Shown piece by piece: positions 1 to 10,912 of a stretch of DNA of 64,000 nt. The notes under the pieces were generated by a model that was given only the letters and a program-made list of their open reading frames with translations, was not told the origin of the DNA and ran no database searches. Position numbers and translations under genes: made by a program. This stretch comes from Phragmites australis (lineage: Eukaryota > Streptophyta > Magnoliopsida > Poales > Poaceae): NCBI RefSeq assembly GCF_958298935.1, contig NC_084932.1, positions 21,865,501 through 21,929,500 on the forward strand. Direction: 5' to 3'. Positions within the stretch are counted from its first letter, which is position 1. Every line of letters begins with the position of its first letter.

Positions 1-50
1 CGCCGAATACGGCCCGGCTTGCTACGCCTGTCACTTCCTGTCTCTGCTTT
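1..50. mobile_element. Outer part of a MULE left terminal inverted repeat
   Basis: This stretch continues at 9,904 once the CACTA insertion is removed. Joined that way, it reads as a diverged inverted copy of 15,471-15,700. Shared words include CGAATACGG, a TGTCAC..TCCTGTC stretch and TGCTTTCGGTG, the last lying across the insertion point. That is the pattern of the long terminal inverted repeat of a Mutator-like element. The true outer end lies left of the window, so the 9-bp target duplication cannot be checked. Confidence 0.55.
48..50. repeat. Left target-site duplication (TTT) of the CACTA element
   Basis: TTT precedes the CACTA terminus at 51, and TTT at 9,901-9,903 follows the opposite terminus. 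Three-base target duplications are the rule for the CACTA superfamily. A TTT match alone could be chance, but it coincides with both inverted termini. Confidence 0.7.
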
Positions 51-74
51 CACTACATGAAAAAAGCTCATAGG
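51..74 (+). repeat. CACTA left terminal inverted repeat
   Basis: CACTACATGAAAAAAGC pairs imperfectly with the reverse complement of 9,877-9,900 (CACTACGTGAAAAATGG). The first 13 positions differ once. Beyond about 16 bases the match fades into subterminal repeats. Confidence 0.85.
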
Positions 75-245
75 TGACGAGTAATAACCCTCATGGGTGA
101 CGGATCCCGCACCCGTCACCCCAAGCGTGTCACTGATGACGGGTCCTTACCCATCACCAATGATATCATCGATGATGGGTCATACCGTTACTCGTCACCT
201 ATGAACGTCTCCCATGTGCTAGGGTGACAGACATAGGTGATCAAG
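75..245. repeat. CACTA left subterminal repeat cluster
   Basis: Multiple short units related to GTGACGGGT and its complement ACCCGTCAC occur in both orientations, several able to pair as small stem-loops. In En/Spm-type elements such subterminal repeats bind the TnpA-type protein. The matching cluster is at 9,616-9,875, and a third cluster lies inside the element at 6,256-6,448. Confidence 0.75.
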
Positions 246-1690
246 TTACCTGTCACTTATATGTATGTTACCCTATGAGAATATCCTGTTTCCAGACTGC
301 ATCCTAGAGCGTAGTCAGGATTTAGCAGCCATTTTCTCCCTGCAAACAACAACAACACACCCAAATCTATATCGATAAACACGCATATAAGAACTCGCTT
401 CATCACATAATCGCAAAGGTTATAAAGTTCCAATAAATTCATTACAAAATCACAAATATTATAAAGTTCTGATCAACTCATATTACATATATAGACCTCA
501 TAACCTAGGGATTCTATAGTGGAACTCGCCGTGTGGGCTTATGACTTCAGCCACCAAGAACTCTGCAATCCGTTGTTGAATCTCCGGAAGTGCACCGTCG
601 TTGAAAAAATAGCGTCAAATTCCTGATAATTTGACGTGTAACCAATATCATGTTATCATAGAATTAAACTAATTACTGAAATTAGTTACGAATAATCTCA
701 CATTGAACTTAAATCGGAGGAATTAATATCCTTCATGCTGAGTGTGAGGAGCATATTCCACACAACATAGAATCCGCAAGTGCTGCCTGGTGGTTGGTGG
801 TGGCACTGCTAGAAAGAAAATTTAGTGTTGGATAAAAAGGAAAAAAAGCAGCAATAGAGAGCATTTGGTATTCTGTTAGGTAGAATTTACCGCAAACCCA
901 GTCTTGTGTGTCAGTCTGTGGTTGGCTTTTGCGTCATAGTCAGGTTGAGCTCGAATATACTTGTTAAAAGCCCCGCATAAGGATGAATCGATTAGGGAGC
1001 ATTTAAATGTTAGAAAAGTTAAATATGTAAACTAAGTCAGGCAGAACATACACGTCGAGCATTCCTTTTACAACGTTGTAATCATGCTCTCCAGGTTTGT
1101 CTTTTCGTCCTACTGGTCTTGACGATTTGAGGCAGAGCACCAAGTCCCACTTGAGGCAAATGACAAGTAAGATTTAATGACCACTAGTGTTGTGGGTGCC
1201 CATCAGGTACTGCATTTTGGAATATTGTTGCATTACCCTGACCACATGGTCCATAGCGTAATCAGGGTGAAGTTGCATGACCGATATTGTAATGGCCTTA
1301 GGGTCAATACATGCGATGGAATCCTTATTCTTCTTTGTTTCTTTTATCAAGTTTCTACAGATAATAACATAGTTAGATTCAAGAATTAGTGGTATTAATT
1401 AATAAATATTCAATTTCAAGGAACTTACAATGTGAAGATCCGTAATAATGAAACGTCCCGGCCATCAAGGTTGAAGAGGTCGTATAAGTTATTGAAACCT
1501 ACAATGAAGTAGCCATCGTCATTACTTAAGAGGTGTTGTCGTTTTTACTGTACGACTATGGATGTGACATTTCTATCTCTAGAAGCCTACAATAGTAATT
1601 ATGCAGGTTGATACATGCTTATCCCGCCCTTACTAGGCCATCTACCGTCATCATGGGCTTCCCATATCGAAATTTCGTGTTAGCACTAGT
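246..1690. other. CACTA interior, no gene recognised
   Basis: AT-rich sequence with only short open frames. It lies downstream of the TnpA-like remnant on the minus strand, so it probably holds that gene's 3' end, introns or untranslated region. I see no family similarity, RNA gene or clear repeat here. Confidence 0.5.
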
Positions 1691-1699
1691 TCACACTGC

Positions 1700-3348
1700 T
1701 CAAATGTCCGTAGACTTCTTCGCTGGTATAATGGCCTTTGAGATCTTCGGCAGGTTCTTCTTAGAGCCTTTCTTCTCAGCTCTCTTTTCCTTCTTCTTTG
1801 GGCTCTTTGGGGGCGATGGAATTGGTTCTGGAAGCAAGACTGCCGGATGCGGAGGAGAAGGCAGTGAACTAACTTCTCTAAAGGAGGAGAAGGCTATGAT
1901 GCTGCCTTCTCTGGAAGTGAGGAGCGTGGTGGCGGTGTACTTGGAGCTTGTCCAGACTAGGATGCACTGGAGACAATGATGTTGCCACTCTTCCATTGGA
2001 TCCTTTGACGAAGAGCTTCTCCCAGAGTTGTGACTTCATCATTGGGGGAAGCTCCAACATGTGATCGGTGGCATTGCTATGTACCATATCCACCGTAACC
2101 ACGGTATAGCCTGCACGTATCAGGACTGTATGTAAGATGCAGATGCCTGAAAGCATTTGATCCCTTGCAACCTTGATGTGATACCTGCCAGGCTTGATTA
2201 CAAGGCTGCAAGGCATGGGCCCTTCTAGTAGGTCAATCGTATTCAGCTTAGTCACGACAGCAACTACTTATTGATCGACCTCCTTGGAGGCGCAGCTACT
2301 CTTCCCTGTAGCTTTGGGGCTATCTTTTGTTGGGATGGAAATATCTATTCCCTTTGCTGCATGCTGCTCTATGATATTTGCGTAAACATTCCGGGTGATA
2401 TCTTGTGTCAAGGTCTGTGTCAATGCATCCACGTCCACTACATGCCTCTTTCTCTTCTTGTACATCCTGCGGTCTTCGGGAAAGCCGTATTTCCAGCCCT
2501 GGGAACTTGACACACCTTGCATTCGACCCTGGTGCTCCGGGTTTCCCAGCACTACTAAGAGAACATCATGTTCTCTGACCCAGGTGAAAGAACCTTGGCT
2601 GGCTTCGGCTGCCTTTTCTTTTACTTTTTCTACAACTGTCTGGGTTTCGGTATTTCTGAATGTGATTTCTCCGCTCTCGGACAGCTCACCCCTTGCACAC
2701 AAATATGACTGCGATCATCCTAGGAATTGGAGCTAAGTATTCTCGCAGCCTTCTCTCGATAATTTTTCATCCTCTACCTGCCATTTGGCCCTTTTGCCAG
2801 CGTACTCGGTTGTGCCAGTCCTGTGGTTATGCTTGTTCCTAGCCCGAAGCTGCTTCTTCTCCTCTCTCTTCATTTTGAACTGCTCTGAGTTCTTCATCTG
2901 CACAAAAGCATCCCAATCTTCCTCTTTCAAGTGCTTCTAGCTCTCGAAGGGCGCTACCCCTTTAGCCAAGTACTAATTCACAAGCTTACTCTTAAAGCTT
3001 CGGTGAAATTTTGTGATCGCTTTCATTGCTGCATTAAGTGCAACAATCGTTTGACACTCGCTCATGTTTCCAAGGTACTCAAGATACTCCTTGACGACAT
3101 TATCGAACAAGTCCCTCTCAGCTTTGTCACTAAGGTCTTCGAACTTAGTCGTTATCAGCACCCTCTCCCGAGCAATGAGCTCTGCGACCCTCCGGAATCT
3201 ATTCAGGGCCTTTTCATCCATAGGCAGCCCGTCAGTATCGATTCCCATGATGGTAACCTTGTCCGTCGGCCACTGTGTTTGTAACCTTGCCTTTCGGGCT
3301 CATGCACCACTGCCAGCTGATTGGCTTGGAAACTGTGCTTCCGCCATC
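1700..3348 (-). pseudogene. TnpA-like plant transposase (Transposase_24 / Ptta-En-Spm type), decayed
   Basis: Reading leftward from an ATG at about 3,348, one frame runs with few interruptions almost to 1,880. It contains a lysine- and arginine-rich segment with the motif RARNKHNHRTGT (about 2,830), then VLLVVLGNPEHQGRMQGV (about 2,555), a match to the 'ALGTPEHSGRVRG' signature of plant En/Spm-associated proteins. A segment beginning PMPCSLVI (about 2,215) and a proline-rich tail follow. In En/Spm the equivalent protein binds the subterminal repeats. In-frame stops occur near 3,300 and 2,960, after VDQ at 2,268, and elsewhere. The frame continues across the VDQ stop, so the decay there is a point change rather than a shift. 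It is the partner of the TNP2-like remnant upstream. Confidence 0.75.
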
Positions 3349-3349
3349 T

Positions 3350-4145
3350 AGAGAGAAAACAAGGGGAGCTAACATAAGCAAAAAAATACTCCTCCATTCA
3401 ACAAGTATAAAAAGCATTGACTCATATTAATACCTCTTTAGCGGGATTGTATTCTTCATCACTTGCCCGACGTCAGCTCTCCCGCATCTATGATGGGTCA
3501 GGGCTCGGGCTATTATACTAGCTTTCACTGCTGTCGGAGAAGGACGTCGGGTGCAGGTTTGGGCTCTTATCTGCCCCATTTTATGCTAGGACGGCCTCTA
3601 GTGATAGCATCTTCTGTGCTTTTGGTTTCTCAGGGATGATAGTTCTCTCCTTCCCCATGGTTTCTTAGAGGAAAGAAAAGGAATCAAGGTTAAGGATTTT
3701 CTTAAATCTACAAGTCAAACTATCACTAAGATGTCTATATATGCATTTTCTACAGATTTTGCAAGCTTGATGATTTAAATCAATAGAAGCTAATATGTAT
3801 TTGGTATTCTCATTTTGCACTTAAGAAAATAATATCAACTTTAAAACCTCAGCATGCTTTAAGCATCTGAAGTTTTCTGTTTCCTTGAAACCTCATAGTG
3901 CATGCTTTCTTGGGACTATCCTTGGTCTTGCAAGGCTTTTGGCTGGTTGTTCGAGGTACTATCTAATTAGACTGTAAAGGTATAAAACAATTCTTTTGTT
4001 ACATAATTATTTTTTCCTTTTAGTTATGAACAATTCTTGGAGTTGAGCCAGAGGGGCAACAATCAATTGAGATATTTCAAAAAATAAGAAAATTAGGTAG
4101 CACATTGCAACAAGTGCACAAACTAGTCATCATGATCTTAATTAA
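3350..4145. other. CACTA interior between TnpA-like gene and mariner-like remnant
   Basis: No convincing coding sequence. This could be the spacer or intron between the TnpA-like gene and upstream sequence, and it should contain the left boundary of the mariner-like insertion. I could not find a Stowaway- or mariner-type terminal repeat or a TA duplication. Confidence 0.4.
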
Positions 4146-4159
4146 ACTACAACTCTTTT

Positions 4160-5413
4160 GATCCATCAGAAAGATTAGCACAAGTCATAAATCTGTTTGG
4201 CGGAGAGTGAAGCAATGCTGTGCACAAGGAATAGCTGTAAATATAAGTTCAAGGAAGCCCAAGAATTGTAGGCACAAAAAGGAGGAAATTGACTTGTCTC
4301 AGGTTGCTAGTATTCCCTTGAACAAAAGAATTACTGTACGGTCACTTGCAGATGCTCTAGGTGTGAGTAAAAGCACACTGCATAGGTGGTTCAAAGAAGG
4401 GATGCTTAGACGTCACTCCAACTCACTTAAGCCATATTTGAAGGAAAGAAACAAAAAAGCTAGGCTGCAGTTCTGTGTTTCCATGTTAGATCAGCATACT
4501 TTGCAAAACGAACCCATATTCATTGACATGCGCAACATTGTACACTTAGACGAGAAGTGGTTCAACACAACAAAAAAAAGGCAAGGAATTTTTACATGCT
4601 TCCAGAGGAAGATGACCCACTCAGGACTGTGCAAAACAAGAACTCAATTGACAAAGTTATGTTCTTGTCGGCACTTGCCAGGCCAAGACATGATGAAGAA
4701 GGAAATTGTACTTTTGATGGATGGATAGGCGTGTGGCCTTTTATCAGAAAGATGCAGAATTTTTACATGCTTGATGTTCTACTTTAACTATTTTTTTCAT
4801 TTTGCAAACCTAACGTGTGTTTTCTTGAGTTGGAACCGGCACAAAGGAGAAGTCAGAATAGAGCAAGGGGGACACAAGTCACCAAGTCAATCAAGGTAAA
4901 TAGAGACACAATTAGATCATTTTTGATTGTGAAAGTGCTACTAGCTATTAGAGCATGTTGGCCCCCAGAAGATGCCAGCAAGATTATATGGATTCAGCAA
5001 GATAACGCTAGGACACATGTGCCAGCCGATGAGGAACAATTAGCCCATGCCGTCATCCAAGTAGGCCTTGACATCCGCCTCATGAACCAGCCTCCAAATT
5101 CACCAGATATAATGTCCTAGATCTTGGGTTTTTTTGCCTCTCTTCAATCCTTGACATATAAGAGGATTTCTAGAAATATGGATGAGCTAATAGCTAATGT
5201 ACAATAGGGATATCATGGCTATGATGCATCTAAGGTCAATAGGGTGTTCCTTACACTACAAGGTTGCTTGATTGAGGTCATGAGAGCTGGTGGAGGTAAC
5301 GGCTACAAGATCCCTCACATGAACAAGGAGGGGCTTGAGCTTCAAGGCATTCTTCCTAATACTCTTAGTTGTGACCATGAACTCTATGAGAGTGTCATGT
5401 AGTCCTTAGCCGC
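4160..5413 (+). pseudogene. Mariner-like (plant DD39D) transposase, decayed
   Basis: The frame from before 4,207 reads an N-terminal helix-turn-helix (ITVRSLADALGVSKSTLHRW), then KPYLKERNKKARLQF and the first catalytic block HLDEKWFN (about 4,545). An A-rich tract at 4,571 shifts the frame, and PEEDDPLRTVQNKNSI and GVWPF follow in another frame. About 70 bases then separate GVWPF from EPAQRRSQNRARG. The second catalytic Asp is in IQQDNARTH (about 5,000), followed by MNQPPNSPD. The expected third Asp (LDLG) survives as CTAGATCTTGGG at 5,127-5,138 but is out of frame. The C-terminus (NRVFLTLQGC, GGNGYKIPHMNKEGLE) ends near 5,400. Plant mariners mobilise Stowaway-type elements; this copy cannot encode an active enzyme. 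Confidence 0.88.
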
Positions 5414-5893
5414 TTAGAACAAACCGGAGACTGGGTTCAGTAGCTAGGATAGAGTTAGTCGTTGTTTTTTAGTTTCCTCGGTCAGTGTCTGCTAGAAGTG
5501 GCCGCAAATCTTGGGCGGGGGATGGCACATTCAGGGGTGTAGCTGGATTGTCGGGCGACTAGCCCATGTATTTCGTGTTCCATTTTGCTTATTTAATCAA
5601 CGAAGAAAACGCTGCTAAAGGTCGAATCAGCCAGCACAAAAACACCAGAAAAATGGTCAGCAGATGCAGCTGATTCCCAGCGCAAGTGCCAGCATATGGA
5701 GCTGATTCCCAGCTGCGATAACAAAACATAACCGAACCAAAACATCTTCGATCATGTTTCTAATTTTAATACTCGGAACATTATGTATGCAATGAACATT
5801 CTGTAATTACTCCAAACCAAAACATCTACGATCATGTTTCAAAGGAGTAGCTCTGAACCAAAATTAGATCATTCATCGATCATGTTTCAATGT
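5414..5893. repeat. Non-coding stretch with short direct repeats
   Basis: The likely 3' end of the mariner-like insertion, then AT-rich CACTA sequence. Two imperfect direct repeats are visible: GCAGCTGATTCCCAGC near 5,665 with a close copy near 5,700, and ACCAAAACATCT.CGATCATG near 5,735 and 5,815. No gene seen. Confidence 0.5.
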
Positions 5894-6250
5894 TCATCGA
5901 TCATGTAGCACAAGAAGTATTTTAACCAATGAACCAAATCTCCCACTTGAGAAGTATACCACACTTACCAACGAGAACACCGAGGAGCACGGGGTGGACG
6001 CGAGGTTGCATGGGGAATGCAGCGGCGGACGGCATCGGAGCAGATGACCTACGACGGACCGCGTTGGGGTGGGATCCAGGTGATGGCAGTGCTCAGAGTG
6101 TGGCGGGGCTCCGACGGGGGCGATGGGCTCGGCGGCGATGACGACCAACTCGGTGGAGGGCACGGTGAGGCGCCAAACCCTAGCGTGCGTGAGCAAAATG
6201 ACTTACGCAAAATGAGAGGAGTGCGCACGGGGACGACTCGGCCCTATATA
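5894..6250 (-). other. GC-rich exon-like segment, unidentified
   Basis: A GC-rich island with an open minus frame of about 100 codons (6,196 to 5,894) and open plus frames. CACTA elements in grasses often carry a GC-rich leader exon just inside a terminus, and this one abuts the internal subterminal-type cluster at 6,256-6,448. I recognise no protein family, and the open frames could simply reflect base composition. Confidence 0.35.
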
Positions 6251-6255
6251 CATAT

Positions 6256-6448
6256 AAGTGATAGGTGACGGATGATTAATATCACCCGTCACCTATGATT
6301 ATCACCCATCACTTATTGTAACTAAAAGGTGACAGGTTAAAAATATCACCTGTCATCTTTTACTTCGACTCAGCCATGTACATATAAGTCATCGGTGACA
6401 GGTTAAGAATATTACCCGTCACCTATGACTTATATCACCCGTCACTTT
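6256..6448. repeat. Internal cluster of CACTA subterminal-type repeats
   Basis: At least eight units of the GTGACGGGT / ACCCGTCACC type in both orientations, for example GGTGACGG..TATCACCCGTCACC, located about 3.4 kb from the nearest end. No CACTA or TAGTG terminus borders the cluster. It may be an abandoned end of a second element, a chimeric junction, or extra protein-binding sites. Confidence 0.7.
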
Positions 6449-6471
6449 TTACTGAAAGATTCTGCCAATTT

Positions 6472-6552
6472 GACATTAATATTACAAATTCAAATTTAGC
6501 ATTAATATTACAAATTCAAATTTAACATTAATATTACAAATTGAAATAACTT
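6472..6552. repeat. 26-bp AT-rich tandem repeat
   Basis: Units built around CATTAATATTACAAATTC recur with a 26-bp period, about three copies, with a further decayed copy near 6,575. The tract lies just past the 3' end of the TNP2-like frame. Confidence 0.75.
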
Positions 6553-6601
6553 GAAACCTAAAATTCAAAATTGATATTAATATTACAAAGTTGACATTGA
6601 A

Positions 6602-6671
6602 ATTCAAATTCGCCATTTTTGTGCTTTCTTGACATGGATCTATTCAAATTCGCCGTTTTCGTGCTTTCTTG
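6602..6671. repeat. 40-bp duplicated block at the TNP2-like C-terminus
   Basis: ATTCAAATTCGCC.TTTT.GT.. occurs at 6,602-6,631 and 6,642-6,671. On the minus strand it encodes related tails, KHENGEFE and KHKNGEFE, so the repeat duplicated the end of the transposase reading frame. Confidence 0.7.
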
Positions 6672-9193
6672 TATGCCTTGGATCAGGAGTAATTGCCATC
6701 TTCCCCAGAACCTCCACACCTGCAAGCCTCCCCTCATAACGAGACTTAGGCACACCGATTGGGTTATTTGGGCCAATGTAATTAACAGACCACTCCAATA
6801 CCTCCTCCGTCACGTAACCCTGCATGATGCATCCCTCAGGAAAGGCTCGATTTCTTATGTTCGACTTAATAACGTCCATATATCTCTCATACAAAAACAT
6901 GTGATGCAGGAACACAGGGCCAAGATAGTGTAACTCCTTCACAAGGTGAGCAGTGAGATGTACCATGATATCGAAGAAGGATGGTGGAAAATACACCTCA
7001 AGAATACATATAGTCTCAAAGTGTCTTCTTTCTAGCTCCTCTAGCGAGTCTGGATCAAGCACTTTTTGTTCAATTGCATTAAAGAAAAAGCACAGGCTCA
7101 GGATAGCCTCATGAAACTTTATTGGGAAGATGTTCCTAATAGCTACCGCAAGTAGTGATGTCATCATCACATGGCAATCATGGGACTTCATCATGGGAAA
7201 ATTCATTTTCAGCTCTTTCACCCAAACAAGTCTTACGATGTTGGACGAGTAACTGGAGGGAACTTTCACACTGTGCAAGAACTCGCATAATTCTTTTTTC
7301 TCCTTCTTGAAGAGAGATCATAGCTGCTGGGGTAGGTGTTTTCCCTTTGTCAATATCATGTGCATGGAGCTCCGGCCTTAAACCCATTTCTTCAAGGTCA
7401 GCTCGTGTGTTCTCATGATCCGTTCCTTTTCCCTTTATTTGGAGCAATGTATCGATCAAACTCTCGCATATATTCTTCTTTACATGCATATTGTCGATAG
7501 AGTGGCGAACATCTAATTTTTCCCAATACTCTAGCTCGAATAGTACTGATTTCTTGTTCCATATTCCTAACTATTCATCATCCTTGGAGGATTGTTTTCT
7601 CTTGCCAAGGACAACATTGATATTCTTAACCTGATTGTGGACATCTTCCCCACTGTAATGTCTTGGAGGTAATGCTTTCTCCCTTGTGCTATCGAACTGC
7701 TTGTCCATGTTTTCATAAGAGTGCTTCCTGGGAAGGAAACGTCGATGTCGTATGTACACTATTTTCTTCGTGTTGTTCAACCTCAAACTGCATGTGTCAT
7801 CTAAGCAATGTGGGCAAGCTTCACCTTTTCTTTTACTTTGACCTAACAAGTTACGAAGTGCTGGCAGATCATTGATGGTGACAAACAATATGGCGTGCAA
7901 GGTAAAGTACTCTTGCTTGTACTGATCCCAAAACCTCGACGCCTTCTGACCGGAGTTTCTTAAGATCATCAACTAAAGACCTAAGAAACACATTGATATC
8001 ATTGCCAGGTTGTTTCGGTCCGGATATCAAGATCGACAACATAATGTATTTCCGCTTGTTACAAAGCCAGGGTGGAAGGTTGTAGATCGACAATACAACA
8101 TGCCAAGTGATATGTGATGTACTCATGTTACCGAATGGATTCATGCCATCTGTACTCATACCAAACCTAATATTTCTCAATTCTTCAATGAACCAACCAA
8201 ATGTGGAATCAATGATTCACCACTGAGCAGAATACACTGGGTGCCATATAATTGCATCGTTCTTATGACCCTCCTTATGCCAACGCACCAATTGTGCCTC
8301 ATTTCTTTGGAAAACAAACGTTTTAGATAGGAAATTACAGGAAAATACCACACTACCTTCCTAGGACCACCTTTACTTTTCTTGCCTCCATCCCTGTCAC
8401 CACGTCATTTCTACGCTTATATCGATGGGTTACACAAACAGGGTATTGATCCAACTCTGCATACTCTCCACGAAACAAGATACAATACTGCTTACATGCA
8501 TGCATTTTTCCTATTTTCAGTCCTAAAGGATAAATTATCTTCTTCACATCGTAGACGCCCTCGGGCACTAGGTTCCCCTCCGATAGAATGTCCCTTAGTA
8601 GATCTAGCAATGCTTTGAAACTCTTGTCAGTCCAACCATGGGTTGCCTTCAGTTGTAGAAGCTTTAGGTTCCCAAATATCCGCATGTACTTCTACTTACA
8701 GTTGGGATAAAAGGGCGTCTTGGAATCCCGCAGAGAGTCTTGGAATTTAGCAAACTCACCATTATTATACTCGTCGTGCCGTTCGACATCCCGTACCATC
8801 TGGTTCACATTCTCCACAATATCCTCAAGATCATTATCATTAACCTCATATGTCCTCATGCTTGAGATCATGATCCATTTCACCAGGTGTAAGTCCTTGA
8901 TCCACACTGTTGGCATGGAGGGCCCGATCCATCTCTCCCTCGTTAAGGCCTTTCTCGTCATGTTTGTTCCAACATGTATAATTCTCTTTAAATCCACGCA
9001 TGACCAAGTATACATGTATATTGTCTGGTTTCGGGAACTTCTTGTCATTCTTGCAGTCGCGACATGGACAATACATTGCCATTTTACCATGATCTTTCAT
9101 ATCAGCTAAGGTAGCACTCATGAAATGCTTCACCTTGCTCAGGTACTCTGGACAAGTCCGGGTCTCAAGGTACATCCAACTTCTGTCCGTCAT
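6640..9193 (-). pseudogene. TNP2-like CACTA transposase (Transposase_21 + DUF4218), decayed
   Basis: Reading leftward from 9,193, the first block (DRSWMYLETR..., CPCRDCKN, RGFKENYTCW) is the transposase-associated N-terminal domain. The next (8,685-8,353) has SFKALLDLLRD, KIGKMHACKQYCILFRGEYA and YKRRNDV. The block at 8,180-7,870 carries RFGMSTDGMNPFGNMS and PPWLCNKRKYIMLSILISGP, the core Transposase_21 signature. After FWDQYKQEYFTLHAILFVTI, CPHC and NMHVKKNICESL comes the DUF4218 block (7,278-6,640) with FFNAIEQKVLDP and LEVYFPPSFFDIMVHL. The C-terminal DUF4216 found in many relatives is absent. Frame changes and stops separate the blocks; some gaps may be introns. In an intact element this enzyme would cut the CACTA ends. 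Confidence 0.88.
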
Positions 9194-9615
9194 CTACAAT
9201 TAATGTAAAAATATTTATTCTTCATTAACAATTACCTTAATTTCATAGTTAAGCATGCGATTAAAAATTCCATACAAATACACTAGATCTGTGGCATGTC
9301 GCGGTAGATTGGGCGTACCTAGTATCAAATCTAACATATATATAACTCACTTGTACTAAGATTTTGGATAAATATGCAAAATGGCCGATTACAACTCAAA
9401 GCACAGCAAATCTACCAAATAGGGATTAGAGGAGAAGGAAAAGAGCAGAAAAGGGGAGATGCAAACCCTAAAAGACCTAGCACCAATTCAAACTTCAAAT
9501 CAACAAGATATTAGAAAATCTCTAACAGAGCCGGTGAAAATCACCAGCACTATGCGGGCGGAACTGTTGATTAACCGTTTGCCCACACAGTGGCTAGCCA
9601 TATGTTAAAATAGAT
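9194..9615. promoter_or_regulatory. CACTA 5' untranslated / promoter region, no gene
   Basis: Between the TNP2-like start and the right subterminal cluster. AT-rich, with no coding sequence. By position it would hold the promoter of the leftward-transcribed transposase genes. I could not pick a TATA box with confidence. Confidence 0.35.
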
Positions 9616-9875
9616 CTAAGTAATAAGTGACGGGTGATAATATTACCCGTCACTTATTATTTATTATAAGTGATGGGTAATATTACGACCCATCACTTAT
9701 AACTGGCTCAGGAATACCTGTCACCTTTGCCAAGTCATAAGTAATGGTTCGTAATATGACATGTTATAAGTGACGGATAATATTACGACCCGTTACCTAT
9801 TATCTGTTATCTGTGATGGATAAATACTTGATGTAATAAGTGACGGGTCATGTAATAACCCGTCACTTATGTGTC
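9616..9875. repeat. CACTA right subterminal stem-loop cluster
   Basis: A run of nearly perfect palindromes: ATAAGTGACGGGT paired with ACCCGTCACTTAT at 9,630-9,660, ATAAGTGATGGGT paired with ACCCATCACTTAT at 9,665-9,700, a weaker pair at 9,767-9,803, and another at 9,837-9,870. Loops are about 9 bases. These are the expected binding sites of a TnpA-type protein. Confidence 0.8.
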
Positions 9876-9876
9876 T

Positions 9877-9900
9877 CCTTTGTCCATTTTTCACGTAGTG
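9877..9900 (-). repeat. CACTA right terminal inverted repeat
   Basis: CCATTTTTCACGTAGTG ends at 9,900 and is the inverted partner of 51-67. TTT follows immediately. Confidence 0.85.
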
Positions 9901-9958
9901 TTTCGGTGTGTGGTGAAGTCATGTCATCTTGCTGTCACTTCCTGTCTTTGCTGTCCCC

Positions 9959-10912
9959 AGTAATTAGTGATCCTCGTGCTGCCATTTTTTGCATAAAATG
10001 AGAGCATGCTCGTGAGGAGTAGCATCAGCGCATGCACAAGCCGCAATGCGAGTGGAGAGCAGAAGCGCGAGTAACGGAGGAGAGGAGAGGAGAAGCAGCG
10101 CGAGATGAGGAGTAGCAGCAGGGCGAGGAGAGGAGAATCAAGCCGAGAAGGAGCAGCAGCGCGATATACAATAAGTACTTAAATTATGTTTCTAATTAGT
10201 ACCTGCAACAATAATAGTAATTAGAGTATACAGAGTGTTTAATCCGTTTAATTATATTTTTTCAATTATTTGTTTAGTTTGATTATATGAATCTTATTAT
10301 TTACTTAATTAGTGTAATAGTAATTAGAGTGAATTTATATAATAGTAATTAGCATGATGTTGTGTAATAGTAATTATTTTCTTAGGATAGTAGATTGTAT
10401 AATAGTAATTAGCGCGAATTTGATTAGTCAAAAAAACTTGGGTTGGATAGAAATATTCGATTCAAATCACAATGCACCGGTAAATTGTCAAATTGAATTT
10501 TTCTATTAATAGTGGTGTGCGTCAGTTTAATTAGTTTTTTAATGCAATCTATTAAAATAGTGATGCACACATGAACTCCTAGCTGTAGTTAAATAAAAGA
10601 AGCAACTATGAAGTAAAATAGAGAAATGTTTTTAGTGTCTTGTACTCACCGTAGAATTCATTACTCCCATCAGCTCACTCAGCAAAAAGAAATCTATAAA
10701 TAGGTTAATAGTGCAGTGTCACTTTATAATGAGATTGAATATTTTCTCAATATATCTATCATGTTAGTTTAAATACTATTTTAATTCAATATTGAATATT
10801 AATTATTTCATTTTTATTCAATAATGATGATTTAATTAGCATTGTTAATTACTTAAATATTTAGTATGTGTATCGTGCAAACATCTAAGTAGTAATTTTA
10901 TTAAATGTACAT
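9959..10912. other. MULE 5' non-coding region with purine-rich and AT-rich tracts
   Basis: A GAGGAG/GCAGC-rich tract at 10,020-10,170 is followed by strongly AT-rich sequence. Around 10,207-10,411 the word TAATAGTAATTAG recurs about five times at irregular spacing. No coding sequence. It probably includes the promoter and leader of the MULE transposase. Confidence 0.5.

Larger units (their letters stand above)
51..9900 (-). mobile_element. CACTA (En/Spm-type) DNA transposon, 9,850 bp, complete ends
   Basis: The left end reads CACTACATGAAAAAAGC. The right end, on the reverse strand, reads CACTACGTGAAAAATGG, and TTT flanks both sides. Both ends carry dense subterminal GTGACGGGT-type repeats. 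The minus strand carries, in order, a TNP2-like transposase remnant (9,193 to 6,640) and a TnpA-like remnant (3,348 to 1,700), the usual CACTA gene order, so the element points leftward. Both genes have stops and frameshifts, so it is not autonomous now. A mariner-like transposase remnant lies inside in the opposite orientation. The element itself sits in the left inverted repeat of a MULE. Confidence 0.88.

Noticed and set aside
1608..1979. Plus-strand 123-codon frame
   Set aside because: It lies opposite the end of the TnpA-like minus-strand remnant and resembles no protein.
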